NCBI GenBank assembly: GCA_963816975.1
Contig: CAWFMD010000006.1
Span: 248,001 to 312,000 of the forward strand
Source: DASRIA01 sp963816975
Lineage (GTDB): Bacteria > Actinomycetota > Thermoleophilia > Solirubrobacterales > JBBDJG01
DNA length: 64,000 nt
Reading direction: 5' to 3'
Numbering within the stretch: position 1 is the stretch's first letter; the number at the start of each line of letters is the position of its first letter. The notes beneath the pieces are model-generated. The model saw only the letters and a program-made list of their open reading frames with translations, ran no database searches and was not told the origin of the DNA. Positions 16,667-24,696 of the stretch are shown here, one piece after another. Position numbers and translations under genes: made by a program.

Positions 16667-17977
16667 ACAAGCTCGACTTCTACCTGTTCCACCTGATGCC
16701 GTACCCCTTCATCCCGCCCGGCGAGGAGATCGAGTCGACCTGGGTGACCCTGCCGAACTCGCATTACGACCCGCGGGTCGGGCACCGGCTCTACAACGAG
16801 TACCTCGAGCAGTTGATCGCGGGCGAGCGGCTCGGCTACGACGGGCTGTGCGTGAACGAGCACCACCAGAATGCCTACGGGACGATGCCGTCGCCCGACA
16901 TCATGGCCTCGTACCTCGTCGCCAAGACCGACCGCATCCCGATCGGGGTGATCGGCAACGCGCTCCCGCTCCATGCGAACCCCGTGCGGGTGGCCGAGGA
17001 GATCGCGATGCTGGACGTGATCTCAGGAGGGCGCATCATCTCCGGCTTCGTGCGCGGCACCGGGATGGAGTACTACTCGTCCGCCGCCAACCCCAGCTAC
17101 TCGCAGCGAGCGGTTCTGGGAGGCGCACGACCTGATCATCAGGGCGTGGACCGAGCCCGGGCCGTTCGAGTGGCAGGGCAAGCACTTCCGCCTGCCGTTC
17201 GTGAACCCGTGGCCGCGCCCGCTGCAGACAGCCGCACCCGCCGATGTGGCTGCCGGGCTCCGGCTCGACTGGAGACGATCGAGGAAGGCGGCCGAGCGTC
17301 GCTACCCGTTCATGATGGTGTTCGCGCCGCAGTGGTTCACGAAGATGAGCTACGACATGTACCGGCGCGTCGCGGAGGAGGCCGGCTACGAGGCGTCGCC
17401 CAAGCAACTCGCCGCAGCGATACCGACCTACGTGGCCGAGACCGAGGAGCAGGCGCACCGCGAGGCCAAGCCGCACATCATGTGGCTGTTCCAGAACGGG
17501 CTGAAGATCCCGCCCTACCACTGGTTCCCGCCCGGCTATACGAGCAAGAAGTCGTTCGCGGGCATGCTCGGTGCGAAGCTGAAGCACAACCTGAAGGAAC
17601 ACTGGGAGCTGTCGTACGAGGAACTACTGGAGGAGCGCTACATCATCGTCGGCTCGCCCGAGACCGTGATCGAGCGGCTGACCGAGTTCACCGACGACCT
17701 CGGGGCCGGCATCGTGCTCGGCGCGGGCGGCCACATGGGCTCGATGCCGCACTGGCAGGTCATGAAGAACACGTATCTGATGGCGCAGGACGTGATTCCC
17801 CACTTCCGCGAGCCCGACGGCAAGCCGAGCTGGATGCGCGATCAGGCGCTCGGTCCCGCGACGCTGACAGAGCACGCCGCCACCGTGGGTGAGCCCGAGG
17901 CGCGCCCGGTGGTGCGCCTCAACGGCAGCCTGGTCGAAACCCGACGGGCCCATGTCGAGCAGCCGGCGGAGACCTGA
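16663..17977 (+). pseudogene. LLM-class flavin oxidoreductase broken by four one-base shifts
   Basis: Starts at ATG 16663 (MNKLDFYLFHLMPYPFIPPG) and, corrected, gives about 436 residues. Four extra bases are inferred within ~190 bp: after 17103 (frame 1 to 2, giving SERFWEAHDLIIRAWTEPGP), at 17228 (to frame 3, QPHPPMWLPGSGST), at 17271 (to frame 1, ETIEE) and at 17287 (to frame 2, AAERRYPFMMVFAPQWF, open to the stop at 17975-17977). All steps are +1. The pieces join into an uninterrupted luciferase-like sequence, so the gene was intact recently or the consensus is faulty here. Confidence 0.85.
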
Positions 17978-18007
17978 TCAACGACGCAGGTTCGACCCGG
18001 CAGTTCA

Positions 18008-18013
18008 TACTTT
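18008..18013 (+). promoter_or_regulatory. Likely -10 box (TACTTT) for 5'-3' exonuclease gene
   Basis: TACTTT ends 4 bases before the GTG at 18018; with no ribosome-binding site before the GTG, a leaderless mRNA is likely. Confidence 0.35.
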
Positions 18014-18017
18014 CCCG

Positions 18018-18902
18018 GTGGCCAAGCGCCCGCCCCTGCTGGTCGTAGACGCGCCCTCGCTGCTGTTCCGGGCCTACTACGCCCTGCCCGGCAGCATCAA
18101 GGATGACCAGGGGCGCCCGGTCAACGCGCTGCTGGGCAGCGTCAACATCATGCTCAACGAGATCGCGACGCATGGGCCGCGCGCGGTCGTGATGGCGTTC
18201 GGGCAGGACGCCGCCGACTACCGCGTTGAGCTGTTTCCGCCCTATCACGCCGACCGCCGCGAGCTGGAGGCCGACGAGGACATCGACCGCCAGTTCGACG
18301 CCGCGCCAGATCTCTATGCGGCCTTCGGCTGGGAGTCCGTCAGCTTTCCCGGACTCGAGGCGGACGACGTCCTGGGCTCGTACGCGCTGGCCGAGCGGGA
18401 CGCCGGCGGGCGCACCCTGATCCTGACGGGGGATCGCGACATGTTCCAGTGCGTCGCGCCGGACTGCACCGTCCTGTACCTGACGACCGGGAGCCGGGGC
18501 GCGGTGCCCGTGGACGAGCGTGAGGTGCAGCGCCGCTACGGCGTGGCGCCTGTCCTCGTGCCCGACTTCATCGCCCTGCGCGGCGACCCCTCGGACGGCA
18601 TCCCCGGCGCCCCCGGGATCGGAGAGAAGACCGCCGCCGACCTGCTGCAACGCCACGGCTCGCTCGAGGGGGCAATCGCGAAGCCGACGGCCGAGCGCCC
18701 GCGGGTGGCGGCCGCCCTGCGCGACGGGGCGGATCAGCTGCGCGCCTTCAGGGAGATCGCGACGCTGCGCCGGGTCGACGTCGATCCACCCGCGGACCGC
18801 CCCACCGATCTCGCCGCGGGCGCGGAGGCAGCGCGCGCGCTGGGCATGAAGCGGCTCGCCGAGCGACTCGCCGGTGGTCGGGCGGGCACGGGCGGTTCGT
18901 GA
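18018..18902 (+). CDS. 5'-3' exonuclease (PolI N-terminal / FEN-like domain only)
   Basis: 294 residues from the GTG at 18018. The sequence follows the 5' nuclease domain of DNA polymerase I without polymerase: LLVVDAPSLLFRAYYALP, VMAFGQDAADYRVELFPPYHADR, FPGLEADDVLGSYA, LTGDRDMFQCV, then the helix-hairpin-helix RGDPSDGIPGAPGIGEKTAADLL. Acidic metal ligands of the FEN fold are present. It would remove RNA primers or flaps during replication and repair. Stand-alone versions are common in actinobacteria alongside a full polI elsewhere. The next start codon directly abuts its stop. Confidence 0.9.
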   Translation: MAKRPPLLVVDAPSLLFRAYYALPGSIKDDQGRPVNALLGSVNIMLNEIATHGPRAVVMAFGQDAADYRVELFPPYHADRRELEADEDIDRQFDAAPDLYAAFGWESVSFPGLEADDVLGSYALAERDAGGRTLILTGDRDMFQCVAPDCTVLYLTTGSRGAVPVDEREVQRRYGVAPVLVPDFIALRGDPSDGIPGAPGIGEKTAADLLQRHGSLEGAIAKPTAERPRVAAALRDGADQLRAFREIATLRRVDVDPPADRPTDLAAGAEAARALGMKRLAERLAGGRAGTGGS

Positions 18903-19148
18903 ATGACCGACCCGGGTACCTCTACTCGGATGAGACACGAGATCCAGCCCGATCCCGCCCCGCCCGCCGTACCGGGCCCTGCGCGGATCCCGGAGCCCAC
19001 GCCCCCGCCGGTCCCCGAGCCGACCCCGCCTCCGATCCCGGAGCCCACGCCCCCGCCGATCCCCGAGCCAACCCCGCCCGCCCCTCAGCCACCGCCCTCG
19101 ATCGCGTCCTACCAGGGTTTCGCAGGCCGTTTCGCCGAACGCTCCTAG
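18903..19148 (+). CDS. Small proline-rich repeat protein (doubtful)
   Basis: 81 residues beginning at the ATG immediately after the exonuclease TGA. The middle consists of four PEPTPPP heptads with Val/Ile variation, repeated as 21-bp units, ending SIASYQGFAGRFAERS. There is no signal peptide or ribosome-binding site of its own, so it would depend on re-initiation. Its end overlaps the convergent PLP-enzyme gene. It may be a real small proline-rich protein or only an open frame through a DNA repeat. Confidence 0.35.
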   Translation: MTDPGTSTRMRHEIQPDPAPPAVPGPARIPEPTPPPVPEPTPPPIPEPTPPPIPEPTPPAPQPPPSIASYQGFAGRFAERS

Positions 19149-20155
19149 CGGGCGATCGTGTCGTGGCTCTGCCAGAAGAGGACCGGCCCGCCGCCGAAGC
19201 GGCCCTGCTCGCGCAGGGCCAGCAGCCCCGCCATCGCCTTCGCCGTGTAGACGGGGTCGAGCGCCAGGCCCTCCTGCGCCGCGGCAGCCGCGCGGGCCCG
19301 CTCGGCCTCGGGCGTGGGGTGGCCGTAGCCCGCGCCCAGCCAGGCGGTCTCGGCATCGAGGTCGCCAGGGCCGAGCGCGATGGCGGGCAGGCGCGCCCCG
19401 CGGCCGCGCAGCAACTCCAGCGTGCGGCTCGCCAGCCTCGCCACCACGGGCGCGCTCACGGGCGTCCTGTCGTTGACCACGATTCCCACCACCCGAGTGC
19501 GCAGGCCCGCGAGGCGCAGGCCGGCGGCAAGGCCGGCCGCGGTACCGCCCGATCCGAGCGCGACGACCACGTGCGAGGGCTCGGGCAGCACACCCTCCCC
19601 CACCTGCTCGGCCAATTCGAGGGCCGCCTCGACGAAGCCGGCACAACCGACCGGCGTCGAGCCGCCCACGGTCAGGAAGTACGGGAGCCGTGCCCGGCGC
19701 AGGTCGGCGTGGCGCATCATGATCCACGGCGCGGCCGCGTAGGTGCGCAACCGACCGTGGGTCCGGTACAGGCGCGCGCCGCAGCGCTCGAGCCGGGCCA
19801 GCTGACGTGTCACGTGGTCGTCGACCGGCTGGTCCACGAGGGCGACCGCGCAGCTCATCCCCCGCTCCCGCGCGTACAGCGCGGTGGCAAGCCCATGGTT
19901 GGTGCCCAGCGCTCCCACCGTCACGATCGCGCGCCGGCCGCGCGCGGCGACGTCGGGCAGTATCCACTCGAGCTTGCGGACCTTGTTGCCACCGTAGACG
20001 GTGCCGTACGCGCCGTCGTCCTTCACCCACACCTCACAGCCCCGCGGGGCCGGCAGCGCGGTCAGCCGCCGCACCGGGCTGGGGCCGTCGCCGAGCGGCC
20101 AGTGGGGAAGCGTGGCGCGCAGCTGCGGCCACCGCTGGTGGACGCGCGGCGTCAA
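19145..20155 (-). CDS. PLP-dependent enzyme, D-cysteine desulfhydrase / ACC deaminase family
   Basis: 336 residues from a TTG at 20155 that overlaps the TGA of the SnoaL gene (TTGA). Fold-type II PLP features: the Schiff-base Lys in YGGNKVRKLEWILPD, the TVGALGTNHGLATALYA phosphate/substrate region, and the glycine-rich VVVALGSGGTAAGLAAGLR cofactor loop, with DPVYTAKAMAGL near the C-terminus. The family includes D-cysteine desulfhydrase and 1-aminocyclopropane-1-carboxylate deaminase; the two cannot be told apart here. Length is normal. Confidence 0.85.
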   Translation of the reverse strand: MTPRVHQRWPQLRATLPHWPLGDGPSPVRRLTALPAPRGCEVWVKDDGAYGTVYGGNKVRKLEWILPDVAARGRRAIVTVGALGTNHGLATALYARERGMSCAVALVDQPVDDHVTRQLARLERCGARLYRTHGRLRTYAAAPWIMMRHADLRRARLPYFLTVGGSTPVGCAGFVEAALELAEQVGEGVLPEPSHVVVALGSGGTAAGLAAGLRLAGLRTRVVGIVVNDRTPVSAPVVARLASRTLELLRGRGARLPAIALGPGDLDAETAWLGAGYGHPTPEAERARAAAAAQEGLALDPVYTAKAMAGLLALREQGRFGGGPVLFWQSHDTIAR

Positions 20156-20538
20156 AACTCGTCGACGCCCATCGCCCCGAGCGCTTCCGCGCGCGTGGCG
20201 TAGGACGCGGCGCGCTGCAGGCGATCGCCCTCGAACTCGTACACCCAGTGAATCTGGAACTCGGAGATGCGCCCCGGGCCGCGCAGCCGGAAGCTGCCGG
20301 ACGCAAGTACGAAGTCGCCGTGCGCGTGGTACGAGTAGGGCACGACCTCGAGCAACTCGCGCTCGCCCTGGAACTCCGAGAAGAACTTGAGCACCTCTTC
20401 GCTCGTGAGAACCTGGCCACCGGCCGCGTGCGGGCGCCACTCGACCCCCGGAGTCTTCCCGAGCCCGGCCTCGATGCCTCCTTCGCGGATCGCCTCCCAG
20501 ATGCTGCGGACGAAGCGGATGTGACTCTCTTCGGACAT
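20152..20538 (-). CDS. SnoaL-like NTF2-fold protein
   Basis: 128 residues from the ATG at 20538 with AGGGTGA upstream. Pattern of the SnoaL/NTF2-like superfamily: N-terminal helices HIRFVRSIWEAIREGG, then strand text VVPYSYHAHGDFVLASGSFRLRGPG and FQIHWVYEFEGDRLQRAASYATRAEAL. Such small proteins are cyclases, isomerases or ligand binders, and the superfamily does not predict function. It is translationally coupled with the downstream PLP enzyme. Confidence 0.75.
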   Translation of the reverse strand: MSEESHIRFVRSIWEAIREGGIEAGLGKTPGVEWRPHAAGGQVLTSEEVLKFFSEFQGERELLEVVPYSYHAHGDFVLASGSFRLRGPGRISEFQIHWVYEFEGDRLQRAASYATRAEALGAMGVDEF

Positions 20539-20655
20539 GTTCACCCTGGGACCAGCGCTCGCGCCGGAAGCCCGGAACGAATTGCCTGCCAGCGGGTTCG
20601 ATTCTATATCCGGGCGGACGCAGCGCCTTGTGCGGTGCCGTGCCCCGGAACCATC

Positions 20656-20661
20656 TACTGT
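20656..20661 (+). promoter_or_regulatory. Likely -10 box (TACTGT) for the 20669 operon
   Basis: TACTGT ends 7 bases before the ATG at 20669, with no ribosome-binding site between; a leaderless transcript is suggested. Confidence 0.35.
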
Positions 20662-20668
20662 TGCCACG

Positions 20669-21067
20669 ATGCGTCACTTCGACTTCAGGCGCTATGCGCC
20701 GCTGCTCCTGATCGCCCTCCTGGTGATCACGCCGCTCGCGATCTGGGCGGCAACCTCCGGAGGCAGCGGGAACAACGGCAAGAAGTTCTACGTGGAGCGC
20801 TCGGTGGGTCTCACCGGGGAGCCCGAGATCCTGGTCACGATCGATGATCCCGAGGTGCGCGTGACGACCAACGGCACGACGGTCGAGGTGGAATGCACCG
20901 ATGTGGAAGGCAACCCGATCGTGAAGGGAACCCAGGCCTGGCCGTTCCCGCTGGAGGCGGGCTTCCCCCCGCACGCGCACGTGGCGGCGACGCCCCAGGA
21001 GGTCGAGCAGGCCCGCCGCTGCCGCGTGATCGGAACGAACAAGAAGCTCGAGGCCGAAGTGCAGTGA
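20669..21067 (+). CDS. Membrane-anchored extracytoplasmic protein, unknown
   Basis: 132 residues with an N-terminal membrane anchor (APLLLIALLVITPLAIWAA, residues 10-28) followed by a soluble domain: KKFYVERSVGLTGEPEILVTIDD, ECTDVEGNPIVKG, and a C-terminal EQARRCRVIGTNKKLEAEV. No family is recognised. Its stop overlaps the GTG of the YcnI-like gene (GTGA), so a role near copper handling at the cell surface is possible, but that is guilt by association. Confidence 0.7.
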   Translation: MRHFDFRRYAPLLLIALLVITPLAIWAATSGGSGNNGKKFYVERSVGLTGEPEILVTIDDPEVRVTTNGTTVEVECTDVEGNPIVKGTQAWPFPLEAGFPPHAHVAATPQEVEQARRCRVIGTNKKLEAEVQ

Positions 21068-21738
21068 GACGGGCCGCGCTACTGCTGGCGGCCGCGCTGG
21101 TGCCCGCCGCGACAGCGTCCGCTCACGTCGAGGTGAAGCCCGCGCGCGCGCCCGCAGGCGATGCGGCGCGGCTCACGTTCGAGGTGCCAAACGAGCGCAC
21201 AGACGCCGCCACGCGCCGGATCGTGTTGCAGATGCCGCGCGGAGTCACCGCGGTCGAAGGACTCGCGCTCGGTAGGTGGCGCTTGACGACGCGCACCCAG
21301 GGCGGGAGCGTGCGGCGCGCGACCCTCACCGCCCCCCGCGGGCGCGAGTTGACTGGCGAGCAGCGCGGCCGCTTTCGCATGAGGGTCGGCCTGCCTGGGC
21401 GGGCGGGCACCACGATCACCTTCAAGGTCCTGCAGGTCTACGACAGCGGCGAGATCGTGCGCTGGCTGGGCCCGCCCGGGACGAGCGAGCCCGCGCCCAC
21501 GCTGCGGCTCACGGCTGCCGCCCGTGAACCGGTTCCCGAGGCGGTTCAGGCGACGCCGGACGTGGAACAGGACGAGCCCGCCCCCGCGCAGGACTCCTCC
21601 GCAGGGGAGCAGGGAGACGACGGTGGCCCGCCGATCTGGGCGGGGATCGGCCTGATCGTGCTGGCCGCGGTCGCCGGCAGTGCGCTGGCGCGGCGGCGAA
21701 ACCGGCGGCGCATCGAGCGCTACGAACAAAACCAATAG
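21064..21738 (+). CDS. YcnI-like (DUF1775) copper-binding membrane protein
   Basis: 224 residues from the GTG at 21064 that overlaps the previous stop. Signal peptide ends ...ATASA, so the mature protein begins with His (HVEVKPARAPAGDAARLTFEVPNE), the Cu(II)-brace-type N-terminal His of YcnI/DUF1775. The immunoglobulin-like domain (QMPRGVTAVEG, GRFRMRVGLPGRAGTTITFKVLQVY) is followed by an acidic proline-rich stalk and one C-terminal membrane helix (IGLIVLAAVAGSALA) with an Arg-rich tail. Related proteins bind copper at the cell surface; usual partners CopC/CopD are not next to it here. Confidence 0.85.
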   Translation: MRRAALLLAAALVPAATASAHVEVKPARAPAGDAARLTFEVPNERTDAATRRIVLQMPRGVTAVEGLALGRWRLTTRTQGGSVRRATLTAPRGRELTGEQRGRFRMRVGLPGRAGTTITFKVLQVYDSGEIVRWLGPPGTSEPAPTLRLTAAAREPVPEAVQATPDVEQDEPAPAQDSSAGEQGDDGGPPIWAGIGLIVLAAVAGSALARRRNRRRIERYEQNQ

Positions 21739-21801
21739 GCGACGTCCGCCGCGGTCGGCGCCCGGCGGTCGCCTCATGATCCCAACGCGCGAGGGGCAAC
21801 G

Positions 21802-21807
21802 TAACCT
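21802..21807 (+). promoter_or_regulatory. Likely -10 box (TAACCT) for DUF2236 gene
   Basis: TAACCT ends 7 bases before the ATG at 21815. This leaderless geometry supports 21815 over the earlier in-frame ATG at 21776. Confidence 0.4.
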
Positions 21808-21814
21808 GAGCGGC

Positions 21815-22627
21815 ATGGCAGCCGAATACTTCACCGATGCCTCGCTGATCCGGCGGGTCCACCGCGAGCGCGCAATCGCGCTGGCCGGCCCGCGCGCGCT
21901 GCTGATGCAGGCGGCGCACCCGCTGGCGGTGGCGGGACTGCTTGCGCACACCTCCGCTCTGGAGGAGCCGTACGAGCGGTTGATGCGCACGGCCCAGGTG
22001 ATGAGCACGATCACCTTCGGGCCCCGCGTGGAGGCCGACCGGGTTGCGCGGCGCGTGCGCGCGATGCACCGCCGGGTGAGCGGGACGCTCCCGCAGCCGG
22101 CGGGGCGCTTCCCGGCGGGCACGCCCTATCGCGCGGATGATCCGGCCCTGCTGCTGTGGGTGCTCTACACGTTGGTGGACAGCGCGATCGTGGTGTACCG
22201 CAAATACGTGGGCGCGCTGGGCGAAGGTGACCAGGCTGCGCTGTGGGCCGACTACCGGGTGGTGGGACGGCTGTTCGGCCTGCGGAAAGCCGACCTCCCC
22301 GGCGACCTCCAGGGGTTGCGCGCCTATGGCGAGGAGATGCTCGCCGGCGACACCCTGCTCGTGTCCGACTGGGCGCGCACGCGCGCACGCGCGATCGTGC
22401 TGGAGCCCCCGGTGCCGCTTGCGGCCCGCCCGCTGGTCGAGGCGGTCAACTTCACGACGATCGCGCTGCTGCCGGAGCGCATCCGCCGCGAGTACGGGTT
22501 CCTTCCGCTGCCCCCGGCGTGGATGCGACGCGCCCTGGTGTCGGGCGGCGCCGAGTACGTGAAGCGCGCGGTGCTCCCATTTCTCCCGCCGCGGCTGCGC
22601 TACGTGCCGGCCGCGAGAGCCGCGTAG
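21815..22627 (+). CDS. DUF2236 (MpaB/Lcp-type oxygenase family) protein
   Basis: 270 residues from the ATG at 21815. Family text: RRVHRERAIALAGPRALLMQAAHPLAVAGLLAH, with the conserved His likely to bind haem b, then FGPRVEADRVARRVRAMHRRV, and LLWVLYTLVDSAIVVYRKYVG. DUF2236 proteins (MpaB', rubber oxygenase-like) are haem-dependent oxygenases or predicted so. No substrate is known. The SRPBCC gene starts 11 bases downstream, suggesting an operon. Confidence 0.85.
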   Translation: MAAEYFTDASLIRRVHRERAIALAGPRALLMQAAHPLAVAGLLAHTSALEEPYERLMRTAQVMSTITFGPRVEADRVARRVRAMHRRVSGTLPQPAGRFPAGTPYRADDPALLLWVLYTLVDSAIVVYRKYVGALGEGDQAALWADYRVVGRLFGLRKADLPGDLQGLRAYGEEMLAGDTLLVSDWARTRARAIVLEPPVPLAARPLVEAVNFTTIALLPERIRREYGFLPLPPAWMRRALVSGGAEYVKRAVLPFLPPRLRYVPAARAA

Positions 22628-22638
22628 GCGAGGCGGCG

Positions 22639-23091
22639 GTGCGCGTCCACGTGCTCGAGCGCACGCAGCGGGTGCCGCTCGACCTGGAACAGACATTCCG
22701 GTTCTACAGCGACTTGGGCAACCTGGAGCGCATCACCCCTCCCTGGCTGAACTTCCAGATCCTCGATCCGCAGCCTGACCGGCTGGCTTCGGGGGCGCAC
22801 ATCCATTACTCGCTCGTGCTGCACCGCTTCCCGATCCGGTGGACCACGCAGATCGGCGAGTGGGCGCCCCCCCACCGGTTCACCGACTTCCAGGAGCGTG
22901 GCCCCTACCGGCTGTGGCACCACACGCACACGTTCGAGCCGTCCGGCGAAGGCACCCTGATGACCGACACCGTGCGATACGCGATTCCGTACGGCCCGCT
23001 GGGCGCGATCGCACACGTCGCCTTCGTGCGACGCGACCTGCGCCGCATCTTCGACTACCGCCGCGACGCGGTCTCTGCACTGCTCGTCTAG
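22639..23091 (+). CDS. SRPBCC (polyketide cyclase/START-like) protein
   Basis: 150 residues from the GTG at 22639. Helix-grip fold text: VLERTQRVPLDLEQTFRFYSDLGNLERITPPWLNFQIL, HYSLVLHRFPIRWTTQIGEW, and FQERGPYRLWHHTHTFEP. This subgroup often lies near photolyase, carotenoid or MerR/LitR-type regulator genes, and here a MerR-DICT regulator is the convergent neighbour (4-base overlap). It probably binds a hydrophobic ligand; no enzyme activity can be claimed. Confidence 0.8.
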   Translation: MRVHVLERTQRVPLDLEQTFRFYSDLGNLERITPPWLNFQILDPQPDRLASGAHIHYSLVLHRFPIRWTTQIGEWAPPHRFTDFQERGPYRLWHHTHTFEPSGEGTLMTDTVRYAIPYGPLGAIAHVAFVRRDLRRIFDYRRDAVSALLV

Positions 23092-23963
23092 GGCCGCGCG
23101 GGCGAGCGCGCTCTCGCCCGCAGCCCCGCGTCGGAGGTCTCCGAGTAGGCGAGCATGCGGTTGGTCAGCGAGATGAGCGTGCGGATGTCCTCCGAGCCCG
23201 GCGCCAGCGATCGGCGCAGCCGCGCAGGTGCGGCGGACACCAGCTCGGGCGCAGACCGAGACGCCAGCTCGAGCGCAACCGCCGACGCGTCTCGCACGAC
23301 GTCCGCCTCGACGGTCCACAGGGCCTCGAAGCGCCGCTCCATGTCAGGCAGGTTCTCCTGGCCCGGCAGTTCCCATCCCGCGAGGCAGGCGGCGTAGCGC
23401 TCGCCGTCACACACGATCGTCCACTCCCGGGAGGCCGCGTCCGTGCGCTCGAGGGGAAGCTCGGCCGGCGCCCCGCGCGGCTTGCGCTTGCGCTCGAAGT
23501 CCGCGAACACGATCGCGACTTCCGCGGTGCGCGCGAGGTCGCGCCAGCGCACCTCGGACCGCCGGTAGAAACGCTCCCGCTGAAACGCGGCAAACAGCGC
23601 CGCCGGCTCGCCCCGGGCACAGAACTCGTCTTCGATCGCGTGGCTGATGTAGAGCATCGTGCGCTTGGTCAGCAGCGCCGGGACCAGGTCCGCGCGCCGC
23701 CGCCGCAGCCCCGCGAACACCGTGGCCGGCAACTCCGCGGTGCCGCGCGCCTTCTCGATCGCCGCGGGCAGGGAGAGCCCGGACTCGCGGTGGCGCACCA
23801 CCTGCAGCAGCCGGCGCACGTCCGCCTCGTGGTAGCGACGGCGCCCGTTCGCGCTGCGCGCCGGCCGCGGGAAGCCGAAGCGCGACTCCCACATGCGCAG
23901 CACGGGCACCGCGATCCGGGTGCGCTCGGAGACCTCGCCGATGCTGTAGCCGGGCTCGTCCAT
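23088..23963 (-). CDS. MerR-type regulator with C-terminal DICT sensory domain
   Basis: 291 residues. N-terminal winged helix (residues 5-75): YSIGEVSERTRIAVPVLRMWE, then ANGRRRYHEADVRRLLQVVRHRESG. Residues ~100-240 are a DICT domain: MLYISHAIEDEFCARGEPAALFAAFQRERFYRR and VAIVFADFERKR. DICT is a sensory domain of unknown ligand found with GGDEF, two-component and MerR proteins. It probably controls the adjacent SRPBCC/DUF2236 genes or the ECF sigma gene, but no operator was identified. Confidence 0.88.
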   Translation of the reverse strand: MDEPGYSIGEVSERTRIAVPVLRMWESRFGFPRPARSANGRRRYHEADVRRLLQVVRHRESGLSLPAAIEKARGTAELPATVFAGLRRRRADLVPALLTKRTMLYISHAIEDEFCARGEPAALFAAFQRERFYRRSEVRWRDLARTAEVAIVFADFERKRKPRGAPAELPLERTDAASREWTIVCDGERYAACLAGWELPGQENLPDMERRFEALWTVEADVVRDASAVALELASRSAPELVSAAPARLRRSLAPGSEDIRTLISLTNRMLAYSETSDAGLRARARSPARP

Positions 23964-24047
23964 GGGATCAGGCCGGCACGCTAGATGGTTGATTCCGAAT
24001 CCGCGTGCCCACGGGGGGGTGCGGGAAGCGCGGCGGGCGCAGCCTCA

Positions 24048-24563
24048 TCATGTGGCGCTCAACGCCGCGCGGGTCTTTCGCATGCCGAGCCGCACGCGGC
24101 CCTTGACCGTGCCCAGCGGCGTGCGCGTCGCGCGCGCGATCTCGTGGTGAGCGAGCCCTGAGCCGGTCAACAGCAGCGCCTCTCGCTGCGGGCCAGGAAT
24201 CTCCTGGAGCGCCCGCAGCACCTGGCGGGAGCGCTCACGGCGCAGGGCCCCGTCGGCCGCGCTTTCGTGCATGCGCGTCGCATCGGTCTCGACGGCGGAG
24301 CGGTCCACCGCGCGCGCCAGCGCGCGTCCGGAGCGCCAGCGGTCGATCGCGCGGGCCCGGGCGACCATCGAGACGTACGAGCGCAGCGAGCCGCGGCCCG
24401 GGTCGTACGCGTCGGGGCGCTCCCACAGGTCCATGAATAGATCCTGCACGACGTCCTCCGCCGCGGCGTGGTCGCCGAGCACCCGCACGGCGGCTCTCCG
24501 CGCGCCGGGTGCGAGGTCGCGGTAAGCGAGGTCGAACTGGTCTGGGTCTCTCAAGTCGGTCAT
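24048..24563 (-). CDS. ECF-family RNA polymerase sigma factor
   Basis: 171 residues from an ATG with AGGAGCGG upstream. Region 2: YRDLAPGARRAAVRVLGDHAAAEDVVQDLFMDLWERPDAYDPGRG, with WRSGRA at the end of 2.4. Region 4: LQEIPGPQREALLLTGSGLAHHEIARATRTPLGTVKGRVRLGMRKTR. No anti-sigma factor gene lies beside it; the neighbours are the MerR-DICT gene downstream and a divergent lysyl-oxidase-like gene. A 14-bp dyad precedes it. Confidence 0.92.
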   Translation of the reverse strand: MTDLRDPDQFDLAYRDLAPGARRAAVRVLGDHAAAEDVVQDLFMDLWERPDAYDPGRGSLRSYVSMVARARAIDRWRSGRALARAVDRSAVETDATRMHESAADGALRRERSRQVLRALQEIPGPQREALLLTGSGLAHHEIARATRTPLGTVKGRVRLGMRKTRAALSAT

Positions 24564-24595
24564 CGGCCGCTCCTGTCCTGTCTCTTTGCAGGGTC

Positions 24596-24628
24596 AACAG
24601 TCTATTCAGCTTTTCTAAACAGACTGTA
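24596..24628. promoter_or_regulatory. Inverted repeat upstream of the ECF sigma gene
   Basis: Arms at 24596-24609 (AACAGTCTATTCAG) and 24615-24628 (CTAAACAGACTGTA) pair over 14 bases with 3 mismatches around a 5-base CTTTT spacer; ACAGTCT/AGACTGT is perfect. The stretch is unusually AT-rich for this genome and begins 33 bases before the sigma start, where a -35/-10 region would lie. It is probably an operator, or the promoter region itself, shared with the divergent gene at 24697. Confidence 0.55.
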
Positions 24629-24696
24629 GAGTAGCAGGCCGGCGCGGCTTGCGAACCAGCCAGGGCTTCGCGGCCCGCCGCTAGGCTTCCGCGACC

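Noticed and set aside
16663..17977. Programmed frameshifting in the LLM gene
   Set aside because: Four +1 changes without common slippery sequence or downstream structure; ordinary indels or base-call errors explain it better.
17919..20030. Long minus-strand frame across exonuclease and PLP genes
   Set aside because: Antisense shadow; the exonuclease (plus) and the PLP enzyme (minus, another frame) both have complete family motifs.
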